A DNA stretch of 64,000 nt from NCBI GenBank assembly GCA_964603785.1, contig CAZRWD010000002.1:124001-188000 (forward strand), given 5' to 3'. The stretch is from CAZRWD01 sp964603785. GTDB taxonomy: Bacteria; Fermentibacterota; Fermentibacteria; Fermentibacterales; Fermentibacteraceae. Numbering within the stretch: position 1 is the stretch's first letter; each line of letters starts with the position of its first letter. The position numbers were made by a program, and so were the translations under genes. The notes under the pieces were generated by a model. It saw only the letters and a program-made list of their open reading frames with translations, made no database searches and was not told where the DNA came from. Below are positions 7,208-15,393 of this stretch, piece by piece.

Positions 7208-10051
7208 TCATACAACCATACCGCCGGGCGTCAATGGCCCGGCGCAGACCGACGAAGCCCGCAGGCGCCCGTCGGGGCCGCCCGAGACCCTGGCCACCAG
7301 GGTGGAGCCCTCCCTCCGGAGGACGAGCCTTGCCATCCTGAAGAGCGGAGAGGGGAGGAACACGTCCGCATAGCCGGTGTCGTCCTCCAGCATGAGGAAG
7401 CCAGCCCCCGCTTCGAGCCTCCTCTGCGAGGCGGCGCGCCCCCAGACGGAGTACCTCCCGGAGGGGGGTATGTCCGCGAGCGGAAGCGTGTCGTGGGGAC
7501 GACCGACCAGCGAGAGGGGGCACCGCGTCACGGCCGCCCCGAGGTAGTGCAGGTCGAGCTCGACGCTCTCGCGGTCGCCGTGGTCGGGGAGCCCGGGCAG
7601 GCCCGTCTCCTCGCGGGAGAAGAACCCGCCCGGCTTCGCGTTCATCGCCCACAGCGACTGGGACCTGTTGAGCCCGATCTCGCCGAAGCAGCCCGCCATC
7701 GCCATGGCCTTCACGACCTGCCTGCCCACCCCGGCCGCGGACACCTCGGAGGGCGCCGAGAACGGCCTCCCCCTCTCGAGCGCCGCGAACTCGGCCGGCC
7801 CCATGCCCCTGAGGCTGCCGAAGCCGAGCATGACCCCCCCGTCGACCGGCCTTGCGGCCCAGGCTCCCGAGTTCACCCCGGGGGGGAGTATCCGGAGCCC
7901 CATCCGCCTGGCCTCCTCCACGTAGGTACGCTGGTCGTAGAAGCCCCCTCCCCCGGCGAGCACCGCGGCCATGAACTCCGCCGGACGGACGGCCTTGATC
8001 GCCGCCGACACGCAGGCCACCGCCGCGTAGGAGAATGCGTGGGCCCTGCAGAAGCCGTACCCCTTGAAGCCGGACAGCAGGGCATGGATCGCGGCGGCCC
8101 TCGCGGGCGGGCTCCCCCAGGCCTCCAGGTCGGACGGCAGGAGCCTGCCCTTCCTGAGCTCCCTCCTCACCAGGTCGCCCTCGGCGGCGCCGATGCCGAG
8201 GAGGGAGGAGGCGCATTCCGACACGTCGTCCTCGAACATCAGACCGCGGTATCCGCCCGGGAGGCTCCGGTGGAGCTCCTCCTCGAGCACCCGGAACCCG
8301 TCCCGGGGGACGGCTGCGGATGTCGCGCCGGGCCTCCGCCTCCCGGTGCCGGCCGAGGCACCGGGTCTCACCATGGCCAGTGCCTCGGCCACGTCCTCGA
8401 GCGACTCGATGCGCATGCCCCGCAGGAGCCCCCTCATCGCGGGGGACTCCACATGGGTCACCCCTATCGTCCTTCCCGAGCCGAGCAGCTCGAGGGCCGG
8501 CCCGGGATCGCGCGGCGGGGCGAGGACCAGGCCCCCCTCCAGCCCGGACCAGCGCGACGCGAGGGAGATGGCCGAGAGGCCCCTCTGCCCCAGGAGGTCC
8601 ATCTTCAGGAGGCCGGCGCTCTCGACCCCCTCGTGGTCGAACTGGGTCAGGAGCTGCCCGGAGGCGCCGGGCTCGAGCGGCACGACCTCCCGGACCGGCC
8701 CCGGCGCGATCACAATGCCGCAGGGATGGGGCGCCATGTGCGAAGGGAGCCCCTCGACGAGGGCGGCCCTCTCGAGCAGGTACCTCCCCGGCTGCCTCCT
8801 CCATACGTCTGCCTCGCGGTCCTCGAGGAGCGCCGACATGGTGTCGACGTCCGCGGGGCTCAGGCCCGTGGAGACGGCGGCGAGGCGGAAGGCGGAGCGC
8901 CTCCTGTGGCACACGACCTCGCCCACGCATGCCGACCGCGCGCCCCACCGGTCAAGCGCCCACGAGACCACCCTGTCGCGCTCCAGGCTGTCGATGTCGA
9001 GGTCGATGTCCGGGGCGTCGGGCCGCAGCGTGTTGAAGAACCTCGTGAAGGGCAGGCCGTAGCGCACCGGGCACACCCCCGAGATGCCCAGCAGGCGGCT
9101 GATGATGCTGCCGGCGGCCGAACCCCTTGCCGTGGCGGCTATCCCGTGCGCAGCGCAGAACTCCGCCACCTCCATGAAGGCGAGGAAGTAGCCCGCCAGG
9201 CCTGCATCCAGGACCGCCGCGAGCTCGGTCTCCAGCCTGCGGGCCGCCGTGCGGCTGCGTCCGTACAGCCTCGTGAGTCCCGCCTCCGTGATCTCCTTCA
9301 GGCGGCGGGCATCCTCGACGGCGGTGACGCTCCCGAGGAGCCCCTGCACGGGTCTGAAGCCCTCGACCCCGGAGGCCAGCTCCGCGGCGTTCGCGACGGC
9401 CGCGGGAACATCCGCGAACGCCCGTCCCAGGTCTCCCGGGGCGGGCATCACGGCCGCACGCGATGCGAAGGCCCCCGGGGAGAGGGAGGCCTCCGCGCTG
9501 CGGAGCGAGGCGGACCTGACCATCCGGTGGGCTTCGAAGGAGCCGGGGGATGTGAACACCACCGGCTGGCACGCCACCGGCCCTGCACCCGCGTCCGCGA
9601 AGGCTTCCGCCGCCTCCCGGGGCGGCCTGCCGAAGGCGGCCGGGAGAACCGCTCCGTACACCTCTCCGTCGAACCCGCAGGAAGAGAGACGGCCGGCCTG
9701 GGCGGGCGAGAAGACCAGTGCGGCGAGCCTCCCGCATCCGGCGAGGCACTCCGGGGGCGATCCGTCCGGGCTGGTCCGGAATGCCGTCACCAGGGACGAG
9801 AGCTGCGGCCAGCCGCCGGACATGGCGATGAAGACGACGTCCCGACCCCCCACTGGAAGCCTCGCACCGGCTCCGGCGCGGACTCCGGCACGGAGTGCTG
9901 CGTCGGCGAGGTCCGGCATCCCGTACGCCCCTCCGGCATCGGCCAGAACGAGACAGGACGCATCGGACGGAGCCGACTGCACGAGCGAGAGGGGGCTCTC
10001 CACCCCGTAGCCGAACGAATAGAAGCTCCTCGCCAGGATCAGCGCTCCCAT
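7208..10051 (-). CDS. DnaE-like C-family DNA polymerase, atypical
   Basis: About 947 residues, shorter than replicative DnaE (about 1,160). The catalytic palm is present: the PDIDLDID motif gives two acidic residues (Asp348, Asp350), a third Asp (about 485) lies in LLKMDLLG, and a GSAAGS segment precedes the palm. The N-terminal region aligns in outline with a PHP domain but lacks the histidine clusters that bind metal, so it probably cannot proofread. Helix-hairpin-helix-like segments and a C-terminal OB-fold complete the order, as in error-prone DnaE2/ImuC or small DnaE forms. The start is ATG 10051; an upstream GTG in the same frame is unlikely because it would overlap the divergent gene. 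An AT-rich palindrome lies just before the start. The downstream LonB gene overlaps or closely follows it. Confidence 0.85.
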   Translation of the reverse strand: MGALILARSFYSFGYGVESPLSLVQSAPSDASCLVLADAGGAYGMPDLADAALRAGVRAGAGARLPVGGRDVVFIAMSGGWPQLSSLVTAFRTSPDGSPPECLAGCGRLAALVFSPAQAGRLSSCGFDGEVYGAVLPAAFGRPPREAAEAFADAGAGPVACQPVVFTSPGSFEAHRMVRSASLRSAEASLSPGAFASRAAVMPAPGDLGRAFADVPAAVANAAELASGVEGFRPVQGLLGSVTAVEDARRLKEITEAGLTRLYGRSRTAARRLETELAAVLDAGLAGYFLAFMEVAEFCAAHGIAATARGSAAGSIISRLLGISGVCPVRYGLPFTRFFNTLRPDAPDIDLDIDSLERDRVVSWALDRWGARSACVGEVVCHRRRSAFRLAAVSTGLSPADVDTMSALLEDREADVWRRQPGRYLLERAALVEGLPSHMAPHPCGIVIAPGPVREVVPLEPGASGQLLTQFDHEGVESAGLLKMDLLGQRGLSAISLASRWSGLEGGLVLAPPRDPGPALELLGSGRTIGVTHVESPAMRGLLRGMRIESLEDVAEALAMVRPGASAGTGRRRPGATSAAVPRDGFRVLEEELHRSLPGGYRGLMFEDDVSECASSLLGIGAAEGDLVRRELRKGRLLPSDLEAWGSPPARAAAIHALLSGFKGYGFCRAHAFSYAAVACVSAAIKAVRPAEFMAAVLAGGGGFYDQRTYVEEARRMGLRILPPGVNSGAWAARPVDGGVMLGFGSLRGMGPAEFAALERGRPFSAPSEVSAAGVGRQVVKAMAMAGCFGEIGLNRSQSLWAMNAKPGGFFSREETGLPGLPDHGDRESVELDLHYLGAAVTRCPLSLVGRPHDTLPLADIPPSGRYSVWGRAASQRRLEAGAGFLMLEDDTGYADVFLPSPLFRMARLVLRREGSTLVARVSGGPDGRLRASSVCAGPLTPGGMVV

Positions 10052-10056
10052 GGGCC

Positions 10057-10070
10057 ATGTATACATATGT
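10057..10070. promoter_or_regulatory. AT-rich overlapping palindromes, possible operator
   Basis: ATGTATACAT (10057-10066) and ACATATGT (10063-10070) are overlapping perfect palindromes in an otherwise GC-rich region, 6-19 bases before the polymerase start and inside the 113-base divergent spacer. The form suits a dimeric repressor site. LexA control is only a guess; the sequence does not match a LexA box I can name with confidence. Confidence 0.35.
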
Positions 10071-10164
10071 TTGTGCCGGGATGCCAGCCCCGGTATTGGC
10101 ACGACCGTCCCGAATCCCCATCTTCCTCCGTGGAAATGTGTCACCCGAGAAAGGAGTGTGGGGA

Positions 10165-11022
10165 ATGAGAACAGGACTTCTGGCGGCTGCACTGCTCGTG
10201 TCGATGACGGCCTGGGCGGTCGAGAGCGACGGGAGCCTCTCCGGCGCCGCCGCCGTGCCCGACCTGCCCGGGGGGGGATCCAACGCCATCACCCTGACCA
10301 TCCTCAACACCTACCAGCCATCGTACGCGCAGCACTATCTGGGAATCGAGTGCTTCGACGACGTTCTCCTGTTCGTGAGCAGCCTGGACAACAAGGTCTT
10401 CATCGCCGACCCCTCCGACCTGTCCTACGTGGGCGAGGTGGCCAGGCCGGGCGGGATGTACGGCTTCGACGTCGCATGGGACGGCAGCGAGTACTACATC
10501 AACGGCTGGGGGGCCACGACGGTCATCTATCACTCCGACGGCGTGAGCGGCTGGACCTCCTTCTCCAACCCGAGCGGCGCCAACGGCAGGGGCATGTTCT
10601 ACGACGCCGAGGACATGTACCTGTGGGAGTCGAACAGCTCGACCAACATCTACCGCTTCGACACCGACGGCACCGGAGCGGTCAGCTACCCCCTCTCGGG
10701 CGTCTCCGACCAGGTCTCGGGGCTCACGTGGGGCCCGGGATTCCCGACTGACGACTTCGGCTCCCTGATCGTGACCCACTACAACACGCCAGTGATGGAG
10801 TTCTACATGTACACGGGCGCCGGTCTGACGCTGGTCGAGACCGTGGCCTGCCCCGACCCGACGGCGACGAAGTCCTACGGGCTTGGCTGGTGCGAATCCA
10901 GGGGGACCCTCTTCTGGAGCTACCAGAACTCCACGGGGTACCACATCAGCGAGGTCCAGGTCGACATGGGCGGAGCACTCGACCAGGACACCTGGGCGGG
11001 CATCAAGAGCTCGATCGAATAG
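10165..11022 (+). CDS. Secreted beta-rich (propeller-like) protein
   Basis: 285 residues. ATG at 10165 follows AAGGAG at a spacing of about 9 and begins a clear signal peptide: Met-Arg-Thr, a hydrophobic stretch of about 14 residues, then an Ala-x-Ala-like cleavage region near residue 19. The mature part is rich in Gly, Tyr, Trp, Ser and Asp, with recurring segments of the kind SLDNKVFIADPSDLSYVGEV and DSAWDGSEYYINGWG-like repeats that suggest beta-propeller blades. No catalytic motif and no C-terminal anchoring signal is visible. It stands alone between the divergent polymerase gene and a convergent acetyltransferase gene. Role unknown; possibly an exported or periplasmic binding protein. 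Confidence 0.75.
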   Translation: MRTGLLAAALLVSMTAWAVESDGSLSGAAAVPDLPGGGSNAITLTILNTYQPSYAQHYLGIECFDDVLLFVSSLDNKVFIADPSDLSYVGEVARPGGMYGFDVAWDGSEYYINGWGATTVIYHSDGVSGWTSFSNPSGANGRGMFYDAEDMYLWESNSSTNIYRFDTDGTGAVSYPLSGVSDQVSGLTWGPGFPTDDFGSLIVTHYNTPVMEFYMYTGAGLTLVETVACPDPTATKSYGLGWCESRGTLFWSYQNSTGYHISEVQVDMGGALDQDTWAGIKSSIE

Positions 11023-11043
11023 ACCGGGGGACAGACGCGGGTG

Positions 11044-11067
11044 GGGGGCGGCCGGGAGGCCGCCCCC
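11044..11067. terminator. Bidirectional terminator hairpin
   Basis: A perfect 10-bp stem (11044-11053 with 11058-11067, GGGGGCGGCC and its complement) with a GGGA loop separates the convergent secreted-protein and acetyltransferase genes. It is symmetrical and could act on both strands. Confidence 0.65.
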
Positions 11068-11070
11068 TCG

Positions 11071-11613
11071 CTATCCGGTCCTGACCGCCAGGGAGCGGGG
11101 GGCGTTGCGGGCGGAGCCCCGCAGAGGGACTCCCAGCTCGAGCTCCATCCTGTAGAAGGCGACGGACCCCGCGGACTCGAGACGGCGCGAGCCCTCGCCC
11201 GTGATCGTGAAGCCGCACTTCCGGTAGCAGGCGACCGCCCTCGGGTTCGACTTCCTGACGAGGAGCCTCACCCTGTCGAATCCGAGAAGCCTCCTGGCCA
11301 TCGGGACAGCCTTCCGGATGGCCTGGGTGCCGATGCCCCTGCCAAGGGAGCTCGTCCGCCCGATGACAATGCCGAGGACCCCGACCGAGGGATCGTTCCG
11401 CCTCCTCTCGATCCACACGGAGCCGACCGGCTCCCCCCCGTCCTCGATGACGTACCAGGCGAAGTCGATCCCAAGGCCCTCGAGGCCGGTCGACTCGAAG
11501 GCGGCGGGGTGCAGCCTCTCCATGTACTGCTCGGAGCGGATCTCCCTGCGCCAGATGTCGAGCATCGAAAGGTCGCGCTCGTCGAACGATCTGAGACTGA
11601 TGCGGGATGACAC
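11071..11613 (-). CDS. GNAT-family N-acetyltransferase
   Basis: About 180 residues with the GNAT layout: an N-terminal beta strand (RISLRSFDERDL), an EPVGSVWIE strand, then the acetyl-CoA pyrophosphate-binding motif GRTSSLGRGIGTQAI, and a C-terminal NPRAVACYRKCGF segment. This pattern resembles RimJ/RimL-type acetyltransferases acting on protein N-termini, amino groups of small molecules or antibiotics; the substrate cannot be told. GTG at 11613 is taken as the start because it gives a normal family length; the ribosome site is weak, and the open frame runs further upstream without homology. It is convergent with the secreted-protein gene and divergent from the methyltransferase gene. Confidence 0.8.
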   Translation of the reverse strand: MSSRISLRSFDERDLSMLDIWRREIRSEQYMERLHPAAFESTGLEGLGIDFAWYVIEDGGEPVGSVWIERRRNDPSVGVLGIVIGRTSSLGRGIGTQAIRKAVPMARRLLGFDRVRLLVRKSNPRAVACYRKCGFTITGEGSRRLESAGSVAFYRMELELGVPLRGSARNAPRSLAVRTG

Positions 11614-11730
11614 CTCGGGCCCTTCTTCGCGGGATTCCGGGAAAATTAGCGGGAAGATAGGGTTTCGGGCACGCGGCCGGCAAGTGTGGCGCCCCGGCCC
11701 TTCCGTTGCTAGCTTTGTGCGGGAGGCCGC

Positions 11731-12501
11731 ATGAGGACGTCTGACAGGAGCCACTGGGACAGGTTCTGGAGGCGCGACAGGTCCCCGGACCAGGTCTACG
11801 ACAACGCCGGGCGGATAACCGGGGAGATAGCCGCCTGCATGGACGTGCGCGGCCTGCGCTGTCTCGAGGTCGGCGCAGCCACGGCCCGGGACAGCGCGCT
11901 GCTCTCGCGCTCGGGCGCTCTCGCAGTCGGACTCGACTACTCCCCTGCAGCCATCGACCTCGCCCGCGGGGCCACTGCGGGCAGCGGGCTCCTCCTCGTG
12001 AGGGGCGACGCGCTGGCGATGCCGTTCCGCGACGGCGCCTTCGACCTCGTCTTCCACCAGGGCGTCCTCGAGCACTTCCGGGACCCCTCGCCGATCCTGG
12101 CGGAGAACAGGAGGGTGCTCGCCGAAGGGGGCACCCTCCTCGTCGACGTTCCCCAGGCGATGCACCCCTTCACCGTCATGAAGAAGATCCTTATAGCCCT
12201 CGGCATCTGGTTCGCCGGCTGGGAGACGCAGTTCACCGAGGCATCGCTGCGGCGCCTGCTGTCGAGGTCGGGCTTCAGGCCGGTCAGGGCCTACGGCAGG
12301 TTCATGAGCCCCTCGCTGCCCTACAGGCTGCTGCGCGAGGCGCTCTGGAGGATCGGGATCAGGCTGCCCCTCCGCCCCGTGCTGGTCCCCCCCCTGCACA
12401 GGGTCCGCGGCAGGGTGCGCGCCCGCCTGGAGAGCTCCGTCCTCGGCAGGCGTCTGGGATACGTCCTCGGGGTCTTCGCCCTCAGGGAGCCTGCGGATTG
12501 A
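11731..12501 (+). CDS. Class I SAM-dependent methyltransferase
   Basis: 256 residues with a Methyltransf_11-like Rossmann core. Motif I is the glycine-poor variant CLEVGAATARDS (near residue 48), motif II is GLDYSPAAIDLA, and a later DLVFHQGVLEHFRDP segment is typical of small-molecule methyltransferases. About 100 further residues, rich in Arg and Leu, form a C-terminal tail that could contact membrane lipids. The ATG follows GGGAGG at 6 bases. Its TGA overlaps the TTG start of the next glycosyltransferase by four bases, so the two are coupled and probably modify the same glycan or lipid-linked product. Confidence 0.85.
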   Translation: MRTSDRSHWDRFWRRDRSPDQVYDNAGRITGEIAACMDVRGLRCLEVGAATARDSALLSRSGALAVGLDYSPAAIDLARGATAGSGLLLVRGDALAMPFRDGAFDLVFHQGVLEHFRDPSPILAENRRVLAEGGTLLVDVPQAMHPFTVMKKILIALGIWFAGWETQFTEASLRRLLSRSGFRPVRAYGRFMSPSLPYRLLREALWRIGIRLPLRPVLVPPLHRVRGRVRARLESSVLGRRLGYVLGVFALREPAD

Positions 12502-13619
12502 GGATCCTCGCACTGAACTGGCGGGATCCCCGCAATCCGGAGGCCGGGGGCGCCGAGGTCCACCTCCACGAGATACTCAGGAGGGCCGCCGCGTCCGGTC
12601 ACGAGGTCGTCCAGGTCTCGCAGGCCTCCGGGGGGCTTCCGCGGGAGGAGGTGCTCGACGGGGTCCGGATCCTCAGGCGGGGCGGCAGGTTCACCTTCAA
12701 CATCGGGCTCGCCTCATGGTGCCGGAGGAATCTCGACCTGCACTCCATGGACCTCGTTGTCGAGGACCTCTGCAAGCTCCCGTTCTTCGCGCCCCGATGG
12801 TCCCCCGTCCCCGTCCTGGTCGTGGTGCCGCACCTCTTCGGGACGACCGCATACAGGGAGGTGGCCCTCCCGCTCGCTCTCTACGTGAACCTCCTCGAGA
12901 GCCTCGTCCCTCGCGCCTATGCCGGCTGCCGCTTCGTGGCCATATCGGAGAGCACGAAGCGCGACCTCGAGCGGCGAGGCATCCCGGGGGGATCCATCGA
13001 CGTGGTCCCCTGCGGCATGGATGCGGACGCCTACTCCCCCGATCCCTCGGTCCGGGTCGAACCGGGCTCAATCCTGTACGTCGGCAGGATCAAGAAATAC
13101 AAGGGGATACAGTTCCTTCTGGAGGCTGTCGCCCTCCTCGGCAGGCGGGGGGTCCCGGCCAGGCTCCGGGTGGTCGGCTCGGGCGACTACCTCGGGCGGC
13201 TGCGGGACAGGGCCGGGGCCCTCGGGATCTCGTCCTCCGTCGAGTTCACGGGATTCGTCGAAGAGGCCGCGAAGCTCACGGAGCTGAGACGGGCCTGGGT
13301 GGCCGCGCTGCCGTCGGAGAAGGAGGGCTGGGGGCTCACCGTGGTCGAGGCGAACGCCTGCGGCACTCCGGTTGTCGCGAGCGACAGCGACGGGCTGAGG
13401 GACTCGGTGAGGCACGGGGAGACGGGGCTGCTGGTCCCGCACGGGAACGCGGAAGCGCTCGCGGACGCACTCCAGTCGATCCTGGGCGACGCCTCCCTGC
13501 GGGCGCGCCTATCGGACGGGGGTCTGGCATGGGCCCGCTCGTTCACCTGGGAGCGCACCGCCGAAGGCACGATCTCCGCCATGGAGCGCGCCGCCTCGTC
13601 AAGACCCCTTCGGGTTTGA
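12498..13619 (+). CDS. Glycosyltransferase family 4 (GT-B fold)
   Basis: 373 residues with the GT4 two-domain order. The N-terminal acceptor domain begins with a NWRDPRNPEAGGAEVHLHE segment, the glycine-rich donor-side loop seen in many GT4 enzymes. The C-terminal half has SILYVGRIKKYKG, a GSGDYLGRL segment and the family signature region SEKEGWGLTVVEANACGTPVVA, with the E-x7-E pair that binds nucleotide sugar. It transfers a sugar to a lipid or polysaccharide; donor and acceptor are unknown. The TTG start lies in TTGA with the preceding methyltransferase stop. The last codons (through 13619) fall in a dispersed repeat-like segment that appears to supply the stop codon. Confidence 0.9.
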   Translation: MRILALNWRDPRNPEAGGAEVHLHEILRRAAASGHEVVQVSQASGGLPREEVLDGVRILRRGGRFTFNIGLASWCRRNLDLHSMDLVVEDLCKLPFFAPRWSPVPVLVVVPHLFGTTAYREVALPLALYVNLLESLVPRAYAGCRFVAISESTKRDLERRGIPGGSIDVVPCGMDADAYSPDPSVRVEPGSILYVGRIKKYKGIQFLLEAVALLGRRGVPARLRVVGSGDYLGRLRDRAGALGISSSVEFTGFVEEAAKLTELRRAWVAALPSEKEGWGLTVVEANACGTPVVASDSDGLRDSVRHGETGLLVPHGNAEALADALQSILGDASLRARLSDGGLAWARSFTWERTAEGTISAMERAASSRPLRV

Positions 13620-13682
13620 AATCGGTGAAATACGATCCATATCGCCTTGTAGTCCAATGATTTGAAAATCGCCTTGCAGGCC
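13609..13682 (+). repeat. Degenerate copy of the TTCGG...TTGAAAA repeat
   Basis: TTCGGGTTTGAA starts at 13609 and TTGAAAA at 13662, an offset of 53, the same arrangement as the left end of the 25120-25737 element (TTCGG at 25120, TTGAAAA at 25173). Inside it ATCGCCTTGTAG (13641) and ATCGCCTTGCAG (13668) form an imperfect direct repeat. The segment is AT-richer than its surroundings and covers the end of the glycosyltransferase gene and most of the 112-base spacer. Confidence 0.4.
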
Positions 13683-13731
13683 TTCCCGCAAGGGGCGGAG
13701 AGCTGCCGTCCTCCGGCCGTTCCGCAGCGGG

Positions 13732-14442
13732 TCACCTGCCGACGAAGAGCCTTCCTGCGAAGACCTCCGGCAGGCCGGCCGCCCGGATCGCCGCCGCGGC
13801 GGCCTCCGTGTCGTAGCCGACCCTCATGTGCCTGAACCCCATGGTATCGGTGTCGAGGAGGGCGTACGCGGCGCGGGGATCGCCGTCGCGAGGCTGCCCG
13901 ACGCTCCCCGCCGTGAAGACGCAGGTTTCGGGCAGCACTCCGTGCCCGGACGGATCCATCCCCCCCCGGCAGGTCCAGAGCATGGGCGTGTGCGTGTGCC
14001 CGGTCAGCATCACCCTCCCCGGGAACCTGCGACAGCATTCGCGGGCCTGGGCAGGGTGGGTGACATAGTCGAAGGACTCCGGGTCCGGGGGGTAGGAGTG
14101 GCATAGCAGGAAACGGTCCGAGACGGCCGTCAGGGGCAGTGCCGACAGGAAGGAGTGCCGGGCGGGATCGAGCCGGTCCCTCGTCCATCGTATGACGACG
14201 GCGGCCATGGGGTTGAACCAGTCGAGACCTGTTCCGCCGGTCACGCCCGAGTCGTGGTTGCCCGCCACCGTGAGCCAGCCCCCGTCCCTCACCGCATCGA
14301 CGCACGAGGAGGGATCGGCGCCGTAACCGACGATGTCACCCAGGCAGACGGTGGCGTCCGCCTCCCTTCCCGATGGATCCGCCAGCACGGCTTCGAGGGC
14401 CTGGATGTTGGAATGGATGTCGGAAAGGACCCGGAGCAGCAC
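13732..14442 (-). CDS. Metallophosphoesterase (YfcE/MJ0936-like)
   Basis: 236 residues of the calcineurin-like phosphoesterase family. Metal-binding blocks appear in order: a SDIHSN motif (residues 7-12), a GDIVGYG motif near 36, GNHDSG near 60, and a late GHTHTP motif near 146. These supply the Asp, His and Asn ligands of a di-metal site. Members cleave phosphomonoesters or phosphodiesters of small molecules or nucleotides; the substrate here is unknown. It starts 3 bases after the nusB stop and is the last gene of the ten-gene operon headed by ptb. Confidence 0.88.
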   Translation of the reverse strand: MLLRVLSDIHSNIQALEAVLADPSGREADATVCLGDIVGYGADPSSCVDAVRDGGWLTVAGNHDSGVTGGTGLDWFNPMAAVVIRWTRDRLDPARHSFLSALPLTAVSDRFLLCHSYPPDPESFDYVTHPAQARECCRRFPGRVMLTGHTHTPMLWTCRGGMDPSGHGVLPETCVFTAGSVGQPRDGDPRAAYALLDTDTMGFRHMRVGYDTEAAAAAIRAAGLPEVFAGRLFVGR

Positions 14443-14445
14443 CCC

Positions 14446-14853
14446 TCAGTTCCCGCCCGAGCCGCCGAGGACCCTGTCCAGAACACCGTTGACGAACCTC
14501 GCAGCCTCCGCGTCGACGAAGTCCCCCGCGAGGTCCACGGCCTCGTCGATGGCCACGGGCATGGGGACGTCCGTGAATCTCACCTCCCCCACGGCCTGCT
14601 CGAGGATGAGCCTGGCGAGGAGGTGCAGCCTGTCCAGCGTCCAGTTCTCCAGGGCGGCCGAGATGTCCGAGTCGAGAGCCTCGCGGTTGCGCTCGATCGC
14701 GGCTGCGAGGTCGCGAAGCCAGACCCGGTCGGGTTCCTCGAACCTGGTCGACAGCCCGAGCTGATCGAGATTCTCCGCGACGGGATCGCCGTTGAGCTCC
14801 GCGGCGTATCTGGCCTGGAGAAGCAGCCTCCGGGCCCTGTTGCGGACGCCCAA
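14446..14853 (-). CDS. nusB: Transcription antitermination factor NusB
   Basis: 135 residues, the usual NusB length. The N-terminal RNRARRLLLQARYAAEL helix and the later pattern of a hydrophobic helix, then VPMPVAIDEAVDLA and VNGVLDRVL, match the all-helical NusB fold that binds boxA RNA with NusE (ribosomal S10) in rRNA antitermination. The start codon is TTG, 3 bases after the ribH stop. ribH-nusB adjacency is common in bacteria, which supports the call. Confidence 0.93.
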   Translation of the reverse strand: MGVRNRARRLLLQARYAAELNGDPVAENLDQLGLSTRFEEPDRVWLRDLAAAIERNREALDSDISAALENWTLDRLHLLARLILEQAVGEVRFTDVPMPVAIDEAVDLAGDFVDAEAARFVNGVLDRVLGGSGGN

Positions 14854-14856
14854 GAG

Positions 14857-15393
14857 CTACTCGCCGTCCTTCCCTGATCCCTCGTCCCCGTCTTCCTCGT
14901 CGTCCTCGTCTTCCTCGTCGTCATCCTCGTCGAGATAGTGGAAGATGCTCGCCATCTCGAGCGCGGTCAGGGCTGCGTCGAAGCCCCGGTTGCCGGACTT
15001 GGCGCCCGCCCTGTCCACGGCCTGCTCCACCGTGTCGGCTGTGATGACGCCGTAGACCACGGGGATGTCGGATTCGATCGAGAGGGCGGCTATGCCCTTG
15101 GCGCTCTCCGCCGCCACGTAGTCGAAGTGGGGGGTGTCGCCCCTTATGACGGCGCCGAGACAGATGACTGCGTCGAAGCCTCCGGCGTCCACAACGCGCG
15201 CGGCCACCGCCGGGACCTCCCAGGCCCCGGGAGCCTTGAAGATGTCTATGTCGTCAGGGTTCACCCCGTGGCGCTCCAGGCAGTCCAGGGCGCCCTCGAT
15301 GAGCCTCTCGGTGATGAAGCCGTTGAACCGGCCGGCCACGATGGCAATGCGCAGCCCGCCGCCCCCGAGCGTTCCCTCATGAATCCACGCCAT
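14857..15393 (-). CDS. ribH: Lumazine synthase with acidic C-terminal tail
   Basis: Makes 6,7-dimethyl-8-ribityllumazine from 5-amino-6-ribitylaminouracil and dihydroxybutanone phosphate. The first 150 or so residues are a normal RibH: VAGRFNGFITERL at the start, KAPGAWEVPAVA, the GAVIRGDTPHFDYVA substrate loop and VYGVITADTVEQA. The protein is 178 residues because the last 26 form a run of Asp and Glu with a few Gly, Ser and Lys, coded by a simple GAC/GAG repeat. The start is ATG with AGGAG 6 bases before, overlapping the ribBA end by 17 bases. The tail might change capsid charge or solubility; its effect is unknown. Confidence 0.95.
   Translation of the reverse strand: MAWIHEGTLGGGGLRIAIVAGRFNGFITERLIEGALDCLERHGVNPDDIDIFKAPGAWEVPAVAARVVDAGGFDAVICLGAVIRGDTPHFDYVAAESAKGIAALSIESDIPVVYGVITADTVEQAVDRAGAKSGNRGFDAALTALEMASIFHYLDEDDDEEDEDDEEDGDEGSGKDGE

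Noticed and set aside
5341..7341. Plus-strand open frame of about 666 codons opposite LonB
   Set aside because: Low-complexity Val/Glu/Gly/His composition typical of the complement of a coding strand; the LonB catalytic dyad is on the minus strand.
7076..10168. Very long plus-strand open frame (about 1,030 codons) opposite the polymerase gene
   Set aside because: It is an antisense shadow created by high GC; its protein is Arg/Gly/Pro-rich with no motifs, while the minus strand encodes a clear polymerase.
14878..14935. Acidic tail of ribH as a frameshift artefact
   Set aside because: The frame stays in phase to a stop 3 bases before nusB, and the repeat codes only Asp/Glu in this frame, so it looks genuine.
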